Shown here in pieces: positions 50,894 through 59,606 of a stretch of 64,000 nt of DNA. The stretch's first letter is position 1. Each line of letters opens with the position of its first letter. The translations under genes were made by a program, and so were the position numbers. The stretch lies in NCBI RefSeq assembly GCF_010122465.1, contig NZ_WLZY01000008.1:248001-312000 (forward strand), read 5' to 3'. A model generated the notes under the pieces. The model did no database searches and was not told where the DNA came from. It was given only the letters and a program-made list of their open reading frames with translations. Source of the DNA: Phytoactinopolyspora mesophila (GTDB taxonomy: Bacteria > Actinomycetota > Actinomycetes > Jiangellales > Jiangellaceae).

Positions 50894-51502
50894 TCAAGCC
50901 GGGTTGACGTGCCGCAGAACCGTGACGGCGAAATCAGCGTCGGAGTGCCACGCCTTCAGGTCCCACGTGGCGAACCGGTGCTCGATGCGCAGCCCGGCGT
51001 CGGCCACATATTGGTCGAAGTCAGCCAGCGCCAGCTCCCGATTGACGTGGAATCCGGCGACCACGAAACCTTCCGCCGTGACAGCCGCTTTGATCCGCCG
51101 CAGTACTTCGGTCTCTGTTCCAGGCGCGAGGAACACCATCACGTTCCCGGCGAGCAACACGGCATCGAACTGCTTTGTCTCGCCGATCATGCCAAGGTCC
51201 AGCTCGGCCAGATCGGCCACGACGTACGACGGGCCCGGATGGTCCTTCTCCGCTGCCTCGATCAGCTCCGGATCCGCGTCAACCCCGACGACAGTGTGCC
51301 CGCGCGCATGCAGATCACCCGAAAGCCGCCCGGTGCCACAGCCGGCGTCGAGGATCCGCGCCTGCCGGGCGACCATGGCGTCGACCAGCCGAGCCTCACC
51401 CACAAGATCCTCTCCCTGCGCCGCCATCCGGCGGAAGCGGTCGATATACCACTGCGAGTGGCCCTCTTTGGTGTCGGTCACCCAACGCGTCGGCCGTGTC
51501 AT
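50894..51502 (-). CDS. SAM-dependent methyltransferase
   Basis: A 202-residue class I methyltransferase with motif I ILDAGCGTGRLSGDL, motif II VVGVDADPELIEAAEK and motif IV FDAVLLAGNVMVFL. The C-terminal GFVVAGFHVNRELALADFDQ is typical of small SAM methyltransferases. ATG 51502 was chosen since it begins like relatives (MTRPTRWVTDTKEGHSQWYI). TAGAGT lies 8 nt upstream and there is no ribosome-binding site. It is convergent with the CDF gene, 6 bp apart. The methyl acceptor is unknown. Confidence 0.82.
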   Translation of the reverse strand: MTRPTRWVTDTKEGHSQWYIDRFRRMAAQGEDLVGEARLVDAMVARQARILDAGCGTGRLSGDLHARGHTVVGVDADPELIEAAEKDHPGPSYVVADLAELDLGMIGETKQFDAVLLAGNVMVFLAPGTETEVLRRIKAAVTAEGFVVAGFHVNRELALADFDQYVADAGLRIEHRFATWDLKAWHSDADFAVTVLRHVNPA

Positions 51503-51618
51503 GAGACACAACTCTACGATCGGTGACCGACAGCCCGGTTTGCAGGACGTTGGTTTGCGTCCTGCCAGCCGTGCGCTGGGACGCTCGATCCGCAGGACAC
51601 AACGCGACGTCCTGCTTG

Positions 51619-52407
51619 TCAGCGCCGCCACATGTAGGGCGTCGTCGTCGACACCTTGACCAACCCGGAACGTTCGAGAATCGGACGTGAATACTCGGTC
51701 GAGTCACTATTGATCAGTCTCTTACCGTGCGCGAGTGCCGAGCTTGCCCGCGCGGCGGTCAACGCGCGATAGATTCCACGCCCCCGCCATTCCTCGCGGG
51801 TAGCGCCACCCCAAATCCCGGCGAACTCGGTCCCCTTCACCGGTTCGAGCCGCCCGGCGCTGATCACCCGCCCCTCTGCCTCGGCCACCCATAACTCCAT
51901 ACCGTCGCCGAAAGACAGCCGCCGCATGAGCGCTTCCACCATCTGCATGCCCAGATCATCACCAAAGACTTCGTCCTGCATCGCGCACATCGCACGGACA
52001 TCCGCTCCCTCGACCACCCGGCGCAACGCCACGCCGTCCGGCAACGCCACGTCGGTGGCAAGCGCTTGTGCCTCGCCAATCATGATCGACTCGGTCTCGC
52101 CGCGATCGAATCCGTTCTCCAGCAACGCTTCGTGCAATCCCGGCGCGTGGTCGTGGCCACGGGTCTTCCATTCGACTCGGTTGATATCGGCGTCCGCCCG
52201 GTAGTGGGCGAGTGCGTCGCCGACGAGCTGCCGGATCGTGCTGGCATCCGCTCCGCCGAGGTCGCGGTAGGTGACGAAGCCGCGTCCACCTGGGAACGTG
52301 ATCAGTCGCAGCGGACCGTGCCGGATGACCGAGACCGCGCTGGGTGTCTCCGCGTCAGTGCGGAGCTGATCGTCGTATGCCGCGAGGAGGCGGTCAGGGC
52401 TTGTCAT
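51619..52407 (-). CDS. GNAT-family N-acetyltransferase
   Basis: A 262-residue protein with a C-terminal GNAT domain: VISAGRLEPVKGTEFAGIWG and GGATREEWRGRGIYRALTAA (acetyl-CoA loop), then the final NSDSTEYSRPILERSGLVKV. The N-terminal half (DLGGADASTIRQLVGDALAH and after) is a degenerate second GNAT-like region, as in mycothiol-synthase-like double GNATs, though the length is shorter. Start is uncertain between GTG 52434, ATG 52416 and ATG 52407. Convergent and divergent neighbours give no clue to the acceptor. Confidence 0.78.
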   Translation of the reverse strand: MTSPDRLLAAYDDQLRTDAETPSAVSVIRHGPLRLITFPGGRGFVTYRDLGGADASTIRQLVGDALAHYRADADINRVEWKTRGHDHAPGLHEALLENGFDRGETESIMIGEAQALATDVALPDGVALRRVVEGADVRAMCAMQDEVFGDDLGMQMVEALMRRLSFGDGMELWVAEAEGRVISAGRLEPVKGTEFAGIWGGATREEWRGRGIYRALTAARASSALAHGKRLINSDSTEYSRPILERSGLVKVSTTTPYMWRR

Positions 52408-52467
52408 GCCCGTCATCCTGCTGGTGCGAGACACGACGTGGCAAACGAATTCCGACCCGCAGGACGG

Positions 52468-52872
52468 TCAGATCATCGGCGTGCCAGTCGTCGAGATGAT
52501 ATGCTCCGGCACATCGCCCGCGTAGTCGCCTGTTGTCAGGGTCCCCGACGGCTCGAACAGCATCATCGTCGCGCCGTTCTCCGACACCGGGCGGTGTTCC
52601 GTGCCCTTCGGTACGACGAAGACGTCGTGCCGGCCGAGACGTACGCTGCGCTCGGATCCATCGGCGCCGCGGAGGTAGATGTCGAGCACACCGTCCAGCA
52701 CGATGAACAGTTCATCGGTATCAGCGTGTGCGTGCCAGACGTACTCGCCCTTGACTTTGGCCAGGCGGACGTCCCAATCGTTGACGTGGGTGAGAATCCG
52801 CGGACTCCACAACTCGTCGAACGTTGCCAGTGCGTCGTCGATGTTCAGCGTCGTAGCGGTCATACCAACCAT
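52468..52872 (-). CDS. Cupin-domain protein
   Basis: A 134-residue single-domain cupin. The first metal motif is VWHAHADTDELFIVLDG (H-x-H-x4-E-type) and the second is DVFVVPKGTEHRPVSE. The rest is the short beta-barrel with FEPSGTLTTGDYAGDVPEH near the end. ATG 52872 or ATG 52863 starts the protein; no good ribosome-binding site is seen. It is divergent from the GlxA-type regulator over 43 bp, so it is a likely target of that regulator. Enzyme or sugar-binding function not known. Confidence 0.85.
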   Translation of the reverse strand: MVGMTATTLNIDDALATFDELWSPRILTHVNDWDVRLAKVKGEYVWHAHADTDELFIVLDGVLDIYLRGADGSERSVRLGRHDVFVVPKGTEHRPVSENGATMMLFEPSGTLTTGDYAGDVPEHIISTTGTPMI

Positions 52873-52915
52873 GCTGACGCTTGCGTTCTAGCACCAACAG
52901 TGCGATAAACGTCGC

Positions 52916-53929
52916 ATGTCGCAAGAATCCTCTCAAGGCACGCTCCATCGAATCGGAGCACTGGTCGACGAGGGTTCAAACCCGTTCGAGATCGCCTGCA
53001 TGACGGAGGTGTTCGGCATCCACCGCCCGGAAGCCGGCGGACTGCTGTACGACTTTCAGTTGTGTGCCCGTCAGCAGCGGGTGCCGATGCGCCAGGATTT
53101 CTTCACGATGACCGAACTCGCCGGCCTCCGTGTCCTCGACCAGGCGGACACCGTGATCGTGCCGAACCGTCCCGACACCTCCAGCCCGCGGCACCCGGAG
53201 GTGCTGGCCGCGATCACCCGGGCCCACGAACGCGGCGCACGCCTGGTTGGCATGTGCAGCGGCGCTTTCACCCTCGCCGAGGCCGGCGTACTCGCCGGAC
53301 GCCGGGCCACCGTCCACTGGAAATGGGCCGACGAATTCCGCCTCCGGTTTCCCGACGTCGTTCTGGACGAGAACGTGCTGTTCATCGACGACGGCGACAT
53401 CCTCACCTCCGCGGGCAGTGCCGCCGCGCTCGATCTCGCACTGCACATCGTGCGCACGGACCACGGTACGGACATCGCGACCGCCGTGGCACGCCGACTC
53501 GTTTTCGCCGCTCATCGTCCCGGCGGTCAGCGACAGTTCATCGAGCGCCCCATACCTCGCGACACCGGATCGGCACTCTCAGCGGCCCTCGACTGGGCGG
53601 AACGGCACGCCACCGAGTCCATCGGCGTCGGAGACATCGCACGACGCGCGGCCATGAGCCCCGCCACCCTGCACCGCCGGTTTCGCGCGGAGATCGGCCG
53701 CACCCCGTTGGAATGGTTGTCCGCCCTACGATTGGCGCATGCCCGCAGACTCCTCGAGACCACGGCGCTGTCTGTCGAGCAGATAGCACACGCAAGTGGC
53801 CTAGGCACCTCCGCGAATCTGCGGACTCATCTCACCGCCGAGACCGGGCTGTCGCCCACCACCTATCGTCGGCAGTTCCACAGCTCCGGCCGCGCGTCCA
53901 ACAGCTCCGTACAAGAAGCGCGGGTATAG
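52916..53929 (+). CDS. GlxA-type AraC regulator (DJ-1/PfpI plus AraC HTH)
   Basis: A 337-residue regulator. Residues 1-190 are a DJ-1/PfpI-like domain with the nucleophile-elbow Cys in RLVGMCSGAFTLAEAG; GDILTSAGSAAALDLALHIV is typical of the GlxA group. Residues 220-320 are an AraC DNA-binding domain (GVGDIARRAAMSPATLHRRF and VEQIAHASGLGTSANLRTHL). Such regulators sense small molecules, but the ligand is unknown. The 43-bp gap to the divergent cupin gene suggests shared control. There is no ribosome-binding site of note before ATG 52916. Confidence 0.9.
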   Translation: MSQESSQGTLHRIGALVDEGSNPFEIACMTEVFGIHRPEAGGLLYDFQLCARQQRVPMRQDFFTMTELAGLRVLDQADTVIVPNRPDTSSPRHPEVLAAITRAHERGARLVGMCSGAFTLAEAGVLAGRRATVHWKWADEFRLRFPDVVLDENVLFIDDGDILTSAGSAAALDLALHIVRTDHGTDIATAVARRLVFAAHRPGGQRQFIERPIPRDTGSALSAALDWAERHATESIGVGDIARRAAMSPATLHRRFRAEIGRTPLEWLSALRLAHARRLLETTALSVEQIAHASGLGTSANLRTHLTAETGLSPTTYRRQFHSSGRASNSSVQEARV

Positions 53930-54044
53930 GCGATCACCTGCTGAAACGGAACTCGGCCAGAGGCTGCGTCCCCGACAACCCGACGTCCGGACAACTATGG
54001 AAATGCGTTAGCGCACCGACCCGATTTGTTGCACCATCTCGGGT

Positions 54045-54689
54045 GTGATCAACGATCTCTGGCCAACATTTCACCTCACCATCACCACCGCGCATCTCCG
54101 GTTGCGCCTACCCCGAGAGGCGGAGATCGCTCAGCTCGCGGAACTAGCCGGACGGGGCATCCACCGTCGTTCAGAGCGCCCCTTCCTCACACCATGGACC
54201 GACGGCTCCGCAAAGGATCGAGCGGAGATCGTATTGCAAAGTCACTGGAGCGAACTGGCCGAGTGGACGGTCGATGACTGGGCCCTCGGGATGGGAATAT
54301 TCACCGACACCGGCGAGCCGGTCGGCATGGTCACTCTGCGCGCAAAAGACTTCTCAGTCGTGCGCGAGGTGACCACGTCGTCGTGGCTGGGCCTCCCACA
54401 CCACGGGCGGGGATTCGGAACCGAGGCTCGCAAGGGCGTCCTCACCTTGGCCTTCGACCACCTCGGCGCCGAAGCGGCACGAAGCGAGGTCTTTCAGGAC
54501 AACCACGCCTCACAGGCGGTGTCCCGCAAGCTGGGGTACGAACCCGATGGGATCTCGCGCGACGCGAGAGGGTCCGAGGTTTTGACGTCTGACCGGCTGC
54601 GCCTGAGCCGTTCTCGGTGGGCCGACGTCCCGTCCGGCGGCATCGTGGTCGACGGTATCGACGCGTGCCGCCACATGTTCAACAGATGA
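54045..54689 (+). CDS. RimJ/RimL-type GNAT acetyltransferase
   Basis: A 214-residue GNAT of the RimJ/RimL kind. N-terminal strand LTITTAHLRLRLPREAEIAQ, the acetyl-CoA loop TSSWLGLPHHGRGFGTEARK and EVFQDNHASQAVSRKLGYEP are the family marks. The acceptor may be an N-terminus or a small molecule. GTG 54045 follows a 115-bp spacer with no feature I can name. The gene stands alone; the next gene is on the other strand. Confidence 0.82.
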   Translation: MINDLWPTFHLTITTAHLRLRLPREAEIAQLAELAGRGIHRRSERPFLTPWTDGSAKDRAEIVLQSHWSELAEWTVDDWALGMGIFTDTGEPVGMVTLRAKDFSVVREVTTSSWLGLPHHGRGFGTEARKGVLTLAFDHLGAEAARSEVFQDNHASQAVSRKLGYEPDGISRDARGSEVLTSDRLRLSRSRWADVPSGGIVVDGIDACRHMFNR

Positions 54690-54757
54690 CCAGCCGCGAC
54701 GCGCGTCGATTGCCCGGAGGCTGCCGCCGGCGCATGAGGGCCTGCTTCCATGGTGCT

Positions 54758-55210
54758 CTAATCAGAGCTCGCCTCTGTTGTGGCACGCTTGACCCAGCGG
54801 ACCCACTCCTCCTGCGGATGGTAGTCCATCGCCGCCCAGGCGCTGGCCCCGGCAGAGTTCGTAGCCAGGACCATCGCGTCGAACCGGATCGCACCCAGCG
54901 AGCGCAGTCGCCGCTCTGCATCCTCGAGAAGCAGTCTGGCGATGCCTCTGCCCCGATGATCGGGAGCCACGGCCAGCCGGTAGAGATGGGCCCTCCATCC
55001 GTCCCATCCGGCGATCACCGTCCCCACGATGATCTCGCCGAGTTCCGCGACGATCAGCGCATCGGGATCTCGTGACAGCAATGCTTCGACAACAGGTGCG
55101 TTGTCGACAGGCCTCCCGTGGTTCTCCCCCGCTTCGGCCCAAAATGCCAGGAGGACGGGGATGTCTTCCACCCGCGCGGGCCGAATCACGATATCCGCCG
55201 GCTGGTTCAT
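54758..55210 (-). CDS. GNAT-family N-acetyltransferase
   Basis: A 150-residue single-domain GNAT. VIRPARVEDIPVLLAFWAEA is the N-terminal part, LYRLAVAPDHRGRGIARLLL the acetyl-CoA loop, and LATNSAGASAWAAMDYHPQE the C-terminal strand-helix. ATG 55210 is chosen because the long in-frame extension upstream has no resemblance to GNATs. It is 43 bp after the second Rid gene and in the same direction, so the three could be one transcript. Acceptor unknown. Confidence 0.82.
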   Translation of the reverse strand: MNQPADIVIRPARVEDIPVLLAFWAEAGENHGRPVDNAPVVEALLSRDPDALIVAELGEIIVGTVIAGWDGWRAHLYRLAVAPDHRGRGIARLLLEDAERRLRSLGAIRFDAMVLATNSAGASAWAAMDYHPQEEWVRWVKRATTEASSD

Positions 55211-55253
55211 GCCGCCATCCTCAGTTGCCGCGCTCGCCACGTGCCCGCACTCC

Positions 55254-55613
55254 TCAGGGCGCGCCGTAGGCGCGGATCTCGACCAACGAGTCTCGGCGCG
55301 ACGCCGCAGCCTGCACCACCGAGAGCGCGGGAACATGGTCGGGGTCTATCCAACCGTTCCACACGTCGCGGAACGCCGGGAACTCATCCATGTGAGCCAA
55401 CCAGACCTGAACCATCAGTAGCTTCGCGCGCGACGAGCCGGCTTCTCGCAGATGGCCGTCGATGATCTCGAGTATCTGGCCGGTTTGCTCGGCCAGCGTG
55501 CCCGACTTTTCCGGGGCCGTGAGGCAGACCGACACCATCGAGGCGCAGACCGCGCCGAGGTGGATGTTCGGCGCCGGCGGTCCCGTTACCCGTCCGATCT
55601 TCGTGATGCTCAC
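55254..55613 (-). CDS. Rid-family protein lacking the catalytic arginine
   Basis: A 119-residue chorismate-mutase-like Rid (YjgF/YER057c/UK114) protein. The family helix TGQILEIIDGHLREAG and the WLAHMDEFPAFRDVWNGWID segment are present. The arginine that RidA uses to bind 2-aminoacrylate (R in the PARxxV segment) is replaced by Leu97 in HVPALSVVQAA. So enamine deaminase activity is unlikely. GTG 55613 overlaps the stop of the upstream Rid gene by 4 bp. The close coupling suggests a hetero-oligomer with that paralogue, since Rid proteins are trimers; this is inference. Confidence 0.8.
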   Translation of the reverse strand: MSITKIGRVTGPPAPNIHLGAVCASMVSVCLTAPEKSGTLAEQTGQILEIIDGHLREAGSSRAKLLMVQVWLAHMDEFPAFRDVWNGWIDPDHVPALSVVQAAASRRDSLVEIRAYGAP

Positions 55614-55984
55614 GAATTGCCCCGGCTGGTACGGCACGCGGTGACGACGAACTCGACCAGCAGGTCGGGCCGGTACAACTCACCGGACACACAGGTGCGA
55701 GCCGGCGGATTGTCGGGATCGGCCCACTCATTCCAGGCTGCGTTCATGGCACCGAAGTAGCGCATGTCTTTCAACCACACGTGGATCATCAGGACCGACG
55801 CCTGGTTCTCGCCCAACTCGCCCAGCAGCGTATCGAGTCGCGCCAACGCCGAGCGGGTCTGCTCCTTGACGTCGCCGTCGGTGGAATCGGGGTGGATACC
55901 GGAGAAGAAGATCAGCTCATCGGTAGCCACGACCTGAGCCTTGCGGGCACCATCCAGGCTCTGGATATGTCGTCTCTCGATCAC
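55610..55984 (-). CDS. Rid-family protein (RidA-like) with catalytic arginine
   Basis: A 124-residue Rid protein. The fold landmarks LIFFSGIHPDS, EQTRSALARLDTLLGELGEN and HVWLKDMRYFGAMNAAWNEW are present. Arg96 in NPPARTCVSGEL is the residue that in RidA binds the carboxylate of reactive enamine substrates, so deaminase activity is possible. The usual C-terminal Glu of RidA (VEIE) is replaced in LLVEFVVTA. GTG 55984 has TACTGT 6 nt upstream and no ribosome-binding site. It is first of a coupled pair with the Arg-less paralogue. Confidence 0.83.
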   Translation of the reverse strand: MIERRHIQSLDGARKAQVVATDELIFFSGIHPDSTDGDVKEQTRSALARLDTLLGELGENQASVLMIHVWLKDMRYFGAMNAAWNEWADPDNPPARTCVSGELYRPDLLVEFVVTACRTSRGNS

Positions 55985-56123
55985 CGCCGTACAGTATCCG
56001 GCCCGCGAAGCGCGGACAAAGACCGCCCCAGCGACGAGCGGTCAAGCAGCCACGACGGTACTGTGCATCGGTCGGCTTCGTCACACCAGGCACAGTGCGG
56101 CGCCGGGCGGCACCATCGAGGCC

Positions 56124-56129
56124 TAACAT
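56124..56129 (+). promoter_or_regulatory. Leaderless -10 element (TAACAT) of DinB gene
   Basis: TAACAT ends 7 nt before ATG 56137; no Shine-Dalgarno sequence. Confidence 0.45.
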
Positions 56130-56136
56130 CTGTCTC

Positions 56137-56649
56137 ATGAAGGTCTACCTGGCAGACGAGCGGGCACTCCTCGAAGGGCTCCTCGACGCACAGCGGGCGG
56201 AGATCGCGAAGCTTCTCGACAACATCGACGATGCCGAGGCCCAACTGCGTCTGGTTCCGTCGCTGACCACGCCGCTCGGGCTGGTCAAGCACGCGACATT
56301 CGTCGAAAAGGTGTGGTTCCACTCCCGAGTCGCGGGAGTCTCCCGTGGGCAGCTGGGCCTGCCGGACGCCATCGACGACAGCTTCACCATCGAGCCGGAG
56401 GACACCATCGAAGGGGTCCGGCAGGCATTCCTCGACGCATGTGACCACTCACGCGCCGTCGCCGCGGCTCATGACCTGGACGAGCAGTTCCCCTGGCATC
56501 AAGGTCCGGTGAACTTGCGTTTCATATACGGGCACATGATCGCCGAACTGGCCCGGCATGCCGGTCACGGTGACATCCTGACCGAGCAAATCCGGGCACG
56601 ACGGGCGGCATCACTCACCAACTCCGGCACTTCGACGACAAAGGAATAG
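56137..56649 (+). CDS. DinB-family protein (DUF664)
   Basis: A 170-residue four-helix-bundle DinB protein. The metal-binding His residues are expected in TTPLGLVKHATFVEKVWFHS and in IYGHMIAELARHAGHGDIL, which fit the DUF664 subgroup pattern (H near VKH, H in ELARHxGH). ATG 56137 was chosen because it is preceded by TAACAT at 7 nt and the family starts there. Function of DUF664 members is mostly unknown; some DinB-like proteins use mycothiol or bacillithiol. The 3' end overlaps the antisense PIN remnant. Confidence 0.82.
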   Translation: MKVYLADERALLEGLLDAQRAEIAKLLDNIDDAEAQLRLVPSLTTPLGLVKHATFVEKVWFHSRVAGVSRGQLGLPDAIDDSFTIEPEDTIEGVRQAFLDACDHSRAVAAAHDLDEQFPWHQGPVNLRFIYGHMIAELARHAGHGDILTEQIRARRAASLTNSGTSTTKE

Positions 56650-56837
56650 AGCTCGGCCATGGCAAGCGGCTCCCTCGCGTGCGACGAGGACGTCGGCGTA
56701 ATGGTCGACAGCCTTGTCGTCAAAGCCGAGCACCGCCTCGGTCTCCCGGTACGGCTGCAGAGCGGCGTCGATCCTCGTGCTCAACACTGACCGACGTCGA
56801 CCATCCGGGAGACGGCGCACCCCGGCCAGCAGTTGAA
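56611..56837 (-). pseudogene. PIN-domain (VapC-type) toxin remnant
   Basis: The minus-strand frame reads QLLAGVRRLPDGRRR, then a helix, then VLGFDDKAVDHYADVLVARE. This is the middle and late part of a VapC-type PIN domain (the usual LLAGVxRLPxGRRR and LPFDxxAAxHYADxxxARE segments). The N-terminal half with the first Asp is missing, and after VAREGA the frame leaves the family (GRPISxxDA is absent). So the toxin gene is broken at both ends. The upstream break lies 12 bp from the ychF stop, within a 13-bp direct repeat (GTTGAACCGGAAC at 56832 and 56855). No antitoxin gene remains. Confidence 0.6.
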
Positions 56838-56848
56838 CCGGAACGCGA

Positions 56849-57922
56849 CTACACGTTGAACCGGAACTCCACGACGTCGCCGTCGCGCATCACGTAGTCC
56901 TTGCCCTCCATCCGGACCAGGCCCTTCGCCTTGGCCTCGGCCATGGAGCCCGCCTCCACCAGATCGTCGAACGACACGATCTCGGCTTTGATGAATCCGC
57001 GCTGGAAGTCCGTGTGAATGACGCCGGCCGCTTCCGGCGCGGTGGCACCCTTCGGAATGGTCCAGGCCCGTGCCTCTTTCGGGCCGGCCGTGAGATACGT
57101 CTGCAAACCCAGGGTGTCGAAGCCGACCCGGGCCAGCATGTCCAGACCGGACTCTTCCTGTCCGATGGACTGCAACAGCTCCAGGGAGTCCGCTTCGTCC
57201 AGCTCGGCGAGCTCCGCCTCGATCTTGGCGTCGAGGAAGATCGCTTCGGCCGGAGTCACCAGCTGCTGCATCTCGGTCCTGAGCTGTTCGTTGGACAGCT
57301 CTTCGTCGTCCATGTTGAACGCGTAGAGGAATGGCTTGGCGGTCAGCAGGTGCAGCTCGCGCAACGGCTCGAGGTCCAGTTCAGCGGCGAAGACCGTACG
57401 CCCCTCTTCCAGGACCGCCTTGGCCTCCTCGACCGCGGCGACGGCGGCCTGTTTGTCCTTGGCCATCCTGGCCTCCCGGGCCAGCCGTGGCAGTGCCTTC
57501 TCGATCGTCTGCAGATCAGCCAGGATCAGCTCGGTCTCGATGATCTCGATGTCGGACTTCGGGGAGATCCGGCCGTCGACGTGCACCACGTCAGGGTCGT
57601 TGAACACCCGGATGACCTGGCAGATCGCGTCCGCCTCACGGATGTTGGCCAGGAACTGGTTGCCGAGGCCCTGCCCTTCGGATGCGCCCTTGACGATGCC
57701 GGCGATATCGACGAAGTCGACGGTGGCCGGCAGCTGCCGAGCCGAGCCGAAGATCTTCGCCAATGTCTCGATACGAGGGTCCGGGACGCCTACGACACCG
57801 ACGTTGGGCTCGATCGTGGCGAACGGGTAGTTGGCTGCCAGGATGTCGTTCTTGGTCAGCGCGTTGAACAGGGTGGACTTGCCGACATTGGGCAGCCCGA
57901 CGATGCCGATGGTGAGACTCAC
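56849..57922 (-). CDS. ychF: Redox-regulated ATPase YchF
   Basis: Obg-family P-loop protein of 357 residues (E. coli 363) that binds ATP in preference to GTP and associates with ribosomes. P-loop: GIVGLPNVGKSTLFNALTK; G3: VDFVDIAGIVKGASEGQGLG; then a coiled-coil insertion, the nucleotide-specificity region AFNMDDEELS, and the C-terminal TGS domain (AWTIPKGATAPEAAGVIHTD, RMEGKDYVMRDGDVVEFRFN). GTG 57922 was chosen because the protein begins there like relatives; the frame is open upstream but not family-like. TACGCT lies 8 nt upstream. Confidence 0.95.
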   Translation of the reverse strand: MSLTIGIVGLPNVGKSTLFNALTKNDILAANYPFATIEPNVGVVGVPDPRIETLAKIFGSARQLPATVDFVDIAGIVKGASEGQGLGNQFLANIREADAICQVIRVFNDPDVVHVDGRISPKSDIEIIETELILADLQTIEKALPRLAREARMAKDKQAAVAAVEEAKAVLEEGRTVFAAELDLEPLRELHLLTAKPFLYAFNMDDEELSNEQLRTEMQQLVTPAEAIFLDAKIEAELAELDEADSLELLQSIGQEESGLDMLARVGFDTLGLQTYLTAGPKEARAWTIPKGATAPEAAGVIHTDFQRGFIKAEIVSFDDLVEAGSMAEAKAKGLVRMEGKDYVMRDGDVVEFRFNV

Positions 57923-58087
57923 GGTGCTCAAGCGTACGTGGGGTTGAGCGGCGCGGGTAATCGGGAGACCACCTGAGGCCCCACGGCGGCTACCGGAGGT
58001 GGGAGTGTCGCGGATTATCCGACACCAGACAGCCGTTCCCGCCGCGTCTTCACAACATTGTCCCCGCCGTCCGGCAAAGTAAGAGAC

Positions 58088-59563
58088 ATGGATGGAGCCG
58101 CCTTTCTCGTCGCATTCCTCGCCCTGCTCATCGGAGCAGCGCTGGGGGCGCTCGTGGTGCGGGCCCGCGTGGCCGGCAGCACAGCCACGGTGACCGCTGA
58201 GCGCGATGCCGCCCGAGACGAGCGGGATTCCGTACGCGCGGACCGAGACGCCCTCATGGCCAAGTACGACGAAACCACGCGCCAGCTTCAGACCGCGCAG
58301 GCAGAGCAGGCCAGACTGGAAACCCAGCTCGCGCACGCCAAGTCCGACGCCGAGCAGAAGCTGCAGCTGCTCCGTCAGGAGCGGGAACGGCTCGGCCCGG
58401 AGTTCGAGCGCCTCGCCACCGCCGCGCTCCGGCAGAACCGGGACGAGTTCCTTCAGCTGGCCAATGACCGGCTCAAGGGTTCCGAAGAACGGGCGAAGGG
58501 TGAGCTTGACCAACGCCGCACCGCTGTTGAGGCGTTGGTCAAGCCGCTGAATGAGCAGCTCGAAAAGGTCAGCAATCATGTGAGCACGCTCGAGCAGGCA
58601 CGCACCAACGCCTATGCCGAGCTACGCACCCAACTGGAAGCCATGGGCAAGAGCTCGGAGCAGCTTCGCACCGAGACCCAGCAACTGGTCACCGCATTGC
58701 GCGCGCCGCAGGTCCGGGGCCGCTGGGGTGAGCTTCAGCTGCGCCGCGTGGTCGAGGCCGCGGGCATGCTCGAACACGTCGACTTCACCGAGCAAGCCAC
58801 CGCTGACACCGCCGACGGCCAGCTCCGTCCCGACATGCTGGTCAACCTCGCCGGCGGAAAACACGTGGTCGTCGACGCCAAGGTGTCCTTCAACGGATTC
58901 CTCGAAGCCCAGGAGGCGCGGGACGAAGCCACTCGGAACGCCCGGCTCGCGGCCCACGCGCGCCACCTCAAGAGCCACATCGACAGCCTGGCCGGCAAGC
59001 AGTACTGGGAGCAGTTCTCCCCCACGCCGGAGTTCGTCGTCATGTTCGTGCCGTCCGAGGTGTTCCTCAACGCCGCGATGGAACAGGACCCGACGTTGTA
59101 CGAGTACGCGTTCGAGTGCAACGTCGTGCTAGCCACCCCGGCCACCTTGGTCGCGCTGCTACGCACGGTCGGCTACACGTGGCGGCAGGACGCGCTGGCC
59201 AAGAACGCCCAGCAGGTGCTCACGCTCGGCCGTGAGCTGCATTCGCGCCTGGCCACCATGGGCGGGCACGTCAGCAAGCTCGGCCGCCAGCTCGACAGCG
59301 CGGTCAGCGCCTACAACAGCACAGTCAGCTCGCTGGAGAGCCGGGTCCTGGTCACCGCACGGAAGATGGCCGATCTGAAGGTGGTCGACGACGATCTCGA
59401 CTCGGTCGCGCAGGTGGAGAAGGCAGCGCGACAAGTCCAGGCGCCTGAGCTGGTGGCCGCCGCCGACGACGCACTCGTGGCCCTGGACGAGATCGACCGC
59501 CGCTACGGGATCGATGCCGGCGCCGAAGAGTCACCGTCCTCACGAGACGGCACCGCCGGTTGA
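58088..59563 (+). CDS. rmuC: DNA recombination protein RmuC
   Basis: A 491-residue RmuC-family protein, thought to limit inversions at short repeats. The N-terminal membrane helix (about 4-26, LVAFLALLIGAALGALVVRA) is followed by a long coiled coil (30-200) and the RmuC nuclease-like domain (GRWGELQLRRVVEAAGMLEH, LAGGKHVVVDAKVSFNGFLE with Asp-x-Lys, and FVPSEVFLNAAMEQDP). The C-terminal helix (LVTARKMADLKVVDDDLD) is typical. ATG 58088 fits the signal-anchor position better than a start ten codons upstream. Divergent from ychF over 165 bp, convergent with ispH. Confidence 0.92.
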   Translation: MDGAAFLVAFLALLIGAALGALVVRARVAGSTATVTAERDAARDERDSVRADRDALMAKYDETTRQLQTAQAEQARLETQLAHAKSDAEQKLQLLRQERERLGPEFERLATAALRQNRDEFLQLANDRLKGSEERAKGELDQRRTAVEALVKPLNEQLEKVSNHVSTLEQARTNAYAELRTQLEAMGKSSEQLRTETQQLVTALRAPQVRGRWGELQLRRVVEAAGMLEHVDFTEQATADTADGQLRPDMLVNLAGGKHVVVDAKVSFNGFLEAQEARDEATRNARLAAHARHLKSHIDSLAGKQYWEQFSPTPEFVVMFVPSEVFLNAAMEQDPTLYEYAFECNVVLATPATLVALLRTVGYTWRQDALAKNAQQVLTLGRELHSRLATMGGHVSKLGRQLDSAVSAYNSTVSSLESRVLVTARKMADLKVVDDDLDSVAQVEKAARQVQAPELVAAADDALVALDEIDRRYGIDAGAEESPSSRDGTAG

Positions 59564-59606
59564 GACCTGACGATCAGATCCCACGTCACCGCCACCGGCG
59601 TGCCCG

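Noticed and set aside
57923-58579. In-frame extension that would lengthen YchF by about 220 residues
   Set aside because: The extension runs antisense through the start of rmuC and has no domain resemblance; YchF is normally about 360 residues and begins at GTG 57922.
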